64,000 nucleotides of DNA from Filibacter tadaridae (GTDB lineage Bacteria; Bacillota; Bacilli; Bacillales_A; Planococcaceae): positions 62,001 through 126,000 of the forward strand of contig NZ_UXAV01000039.1 in the NCBI RefSeq assembly GCF_900609045.1, given 5' to 3'. The notes beneath the pieces are model-generated. The model saw only the letters and a program-made list of their open reading frames with translations. It made no database searches and had not been told where the DNA came from. Shown in pieces: positions 63,331 to 64,000 of this stretch (position 1 is its first letter; each line of letters starts with the position of its first letter). A program made the position numbers and the translations under genes.

Positions 63331-64000
63331 TCAAATGAGTTGTAATTTTTCCAACATTTTTTTAGTTGAGTCAGATATCATTGTTCCTTCATAAGTAACC
63401 TCTAGTTGATTAGGGAAATGCGTTCTGTAAATTTCCAGTTTCTCTTTCCATCGTTTATCGTACGATTCAACGCCTATCATGCCAAGATGCTCCCAGTATA
63501 TTTCCCTGCCATCCTTCATTCTTATTGTAAAATCAGGCTCAATCCATTTATGGGCAGAATATAGAAGCTTTTTCTCATATTCATAATCAACATTATGTTC
63601 GTATAATAGATTAGCAATTATAACTTCAGATTTTGAGCGTACTTTATCTCCTTTGGATGTAGCATAAATTCTGTTTAACTTATGCTTGGGGACCCCAAGG
63701 TAATTGCCGATTTCTTGGTGTAGTTGTCTTGAATCACTACTTTCGTCAAGTAAATAAACAAAGTAATCCAGCAAATTATGCTTATACTGTTTTCTTTCAC
63801 TTATATATTGTTGCAGATCCTCCTTCTTTTCAACTGGTATTTGTTCATAATTCGGATTAATAATTAGGCATTTATCGATGTTTTTAACTAACTTGACTTC
63901 ATCGCTTGCAACAGAAGAAAAAATTAAATCCACAATTTGTTTTGGGCTTCTTCCTGTGTTACTTACACTCTTAATAAAACTTTTTGTCTTCGTTGAATCG
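63331..64000 (-). CDS. C-terminal part of a larger protein with PD-(D/E)XK-like nuclease domain (partial)
   Basis: A 200-residue frame starts at a GTG (63933), but the same frame stays open to the window edge (NTGRSPKQIVDLIFSSV), without a stop or ribosome binding site, so the gene most likely continues to the right. The C-terminal ~100 residues read RSKSEVIIANLLYEHNVDYE, then IEPDFTIRMKDG and YWEHLGMIGVESYDKRW: a restriction-like nuclease fold (E, PD, E residues) of the kind fused to RecD/UvrD-type helicases. Whether a helicase precedes it is not visible. Confidence 0.6.
   Translation of the reverse strand, partial: DSTKTKSFIKSVSNTGRSPKQIVDLIFSSVASDEVKLVKNIDKCLIINPNYEQIPVEKKEDLQQYISERKQYKHNLLDYFVYLLDESSDSRQLHQEIGNYLGVPKHKLNRIYATSKGDKVRSKSEVIIANLLYEHNVDYEYEKKLLYSAHKWIEPDFTIRMKDGREIYWEHLGMIGVESYDKRWKEKLEIYRTHFPNQLEVTYEGTMISDSTKKMLEKLQLI

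Overview
The window reads as a chromosome segment of a Gram-positive Bacillales member of the Planococcaceae type, most like Sporosarcina. This is inferred from gene content, Bacillus subtilis-like gene order (yitS/U/V/W, yisK/yisL, addBA, minJ-ctpB, ftsEX-cccB-prfB-secA-hpf, fliT-fliS-fliD-flaG), strong AGGAGG-type ribosome binding sites and sigma-D/sigma-B-like promoters. No species call can be made from sequence alone. No rRNA, tRNA, CRISPR array or intact insertion sequence was seen.

Layout. 1-9 kb: partial Clp ATPase, RraA-like protein, the yitW/yitV and yitU/DegV pairs, a membrane-anchored amylase-like protein that seems to lack its catalytic residues, yisL/yisK and a DUF418 protein. 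8.5-16.5 kb: the AddAB recombination nuclease and a TVP38 membrane protein. 16.6-26 kb: AzlCD exporter, CsbA, MinJ, CtpB, a TlpA-type redoxin with an Lgt-like membrane protein, and an EnvC-like M23 protein next to FtsEX. 26-37.5 kb: cytochrome c551, RF2 (with its programmed frameshift), SecA, hibernation factor, PilZ protein, a chemoreceptor and the late flagellar genes. 37.7-46 kb: two paralogous dCache chemoreceptors, each behind a sigma-D-like promoter, flank an accessory block (coiled-coil protein, PRiA4_ORF3 protein, toxin-antitoxin pair). 46-49 kb: a holin-like mini-toxin, an intracellular subtilisin and a YeiH exporter. 49.4-59.5 kb: a ten-gene minus-strand peptide scavenging operon (asparaginase, dipeptide-type ABC transporter, unusual regulator, D-amino-acid transaminase, M55 D-aminopeptidase, C26 amidotransferase-like hydrolase). 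59.6-64 kb: an accessory end with a winged-helix protein, a split Rpn/PD-(D/E)XK gene and the C-terminus of a larger protein with a nuclease-like domain.

The most unusual non-genic signal is a set of three intergenic tandem arrays (about 17.74-18.06, 19.78-20.05 and 31.08-31.39 kb), all with a 21-bp period although one has an unrelated sequence; each abuts a transcription terminator. Other repeats: a 63-bp palindromic repeat present twice (231 and 7255), a 60-bp GC-rich double-hairpin element inside the Rpn gene, a 68-bp direct repeat around 60-61.6 kb, and a structured intergenic element at 26.4-26.6 kb.

How the genes work together: cell-envelope growth and division (FtsEX with EnvC-like hydrolase, MinJ, CtpB), motility and its signalling (FlaG/FliD/FliS/FliT, three chemoreceptors, PilZ), and stress or dormancy (CsbA, Hpf) dominate the core part. 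The right half is metabolic and accessory. All functions are assigned from motifs and synteny by eye; no database search was run.
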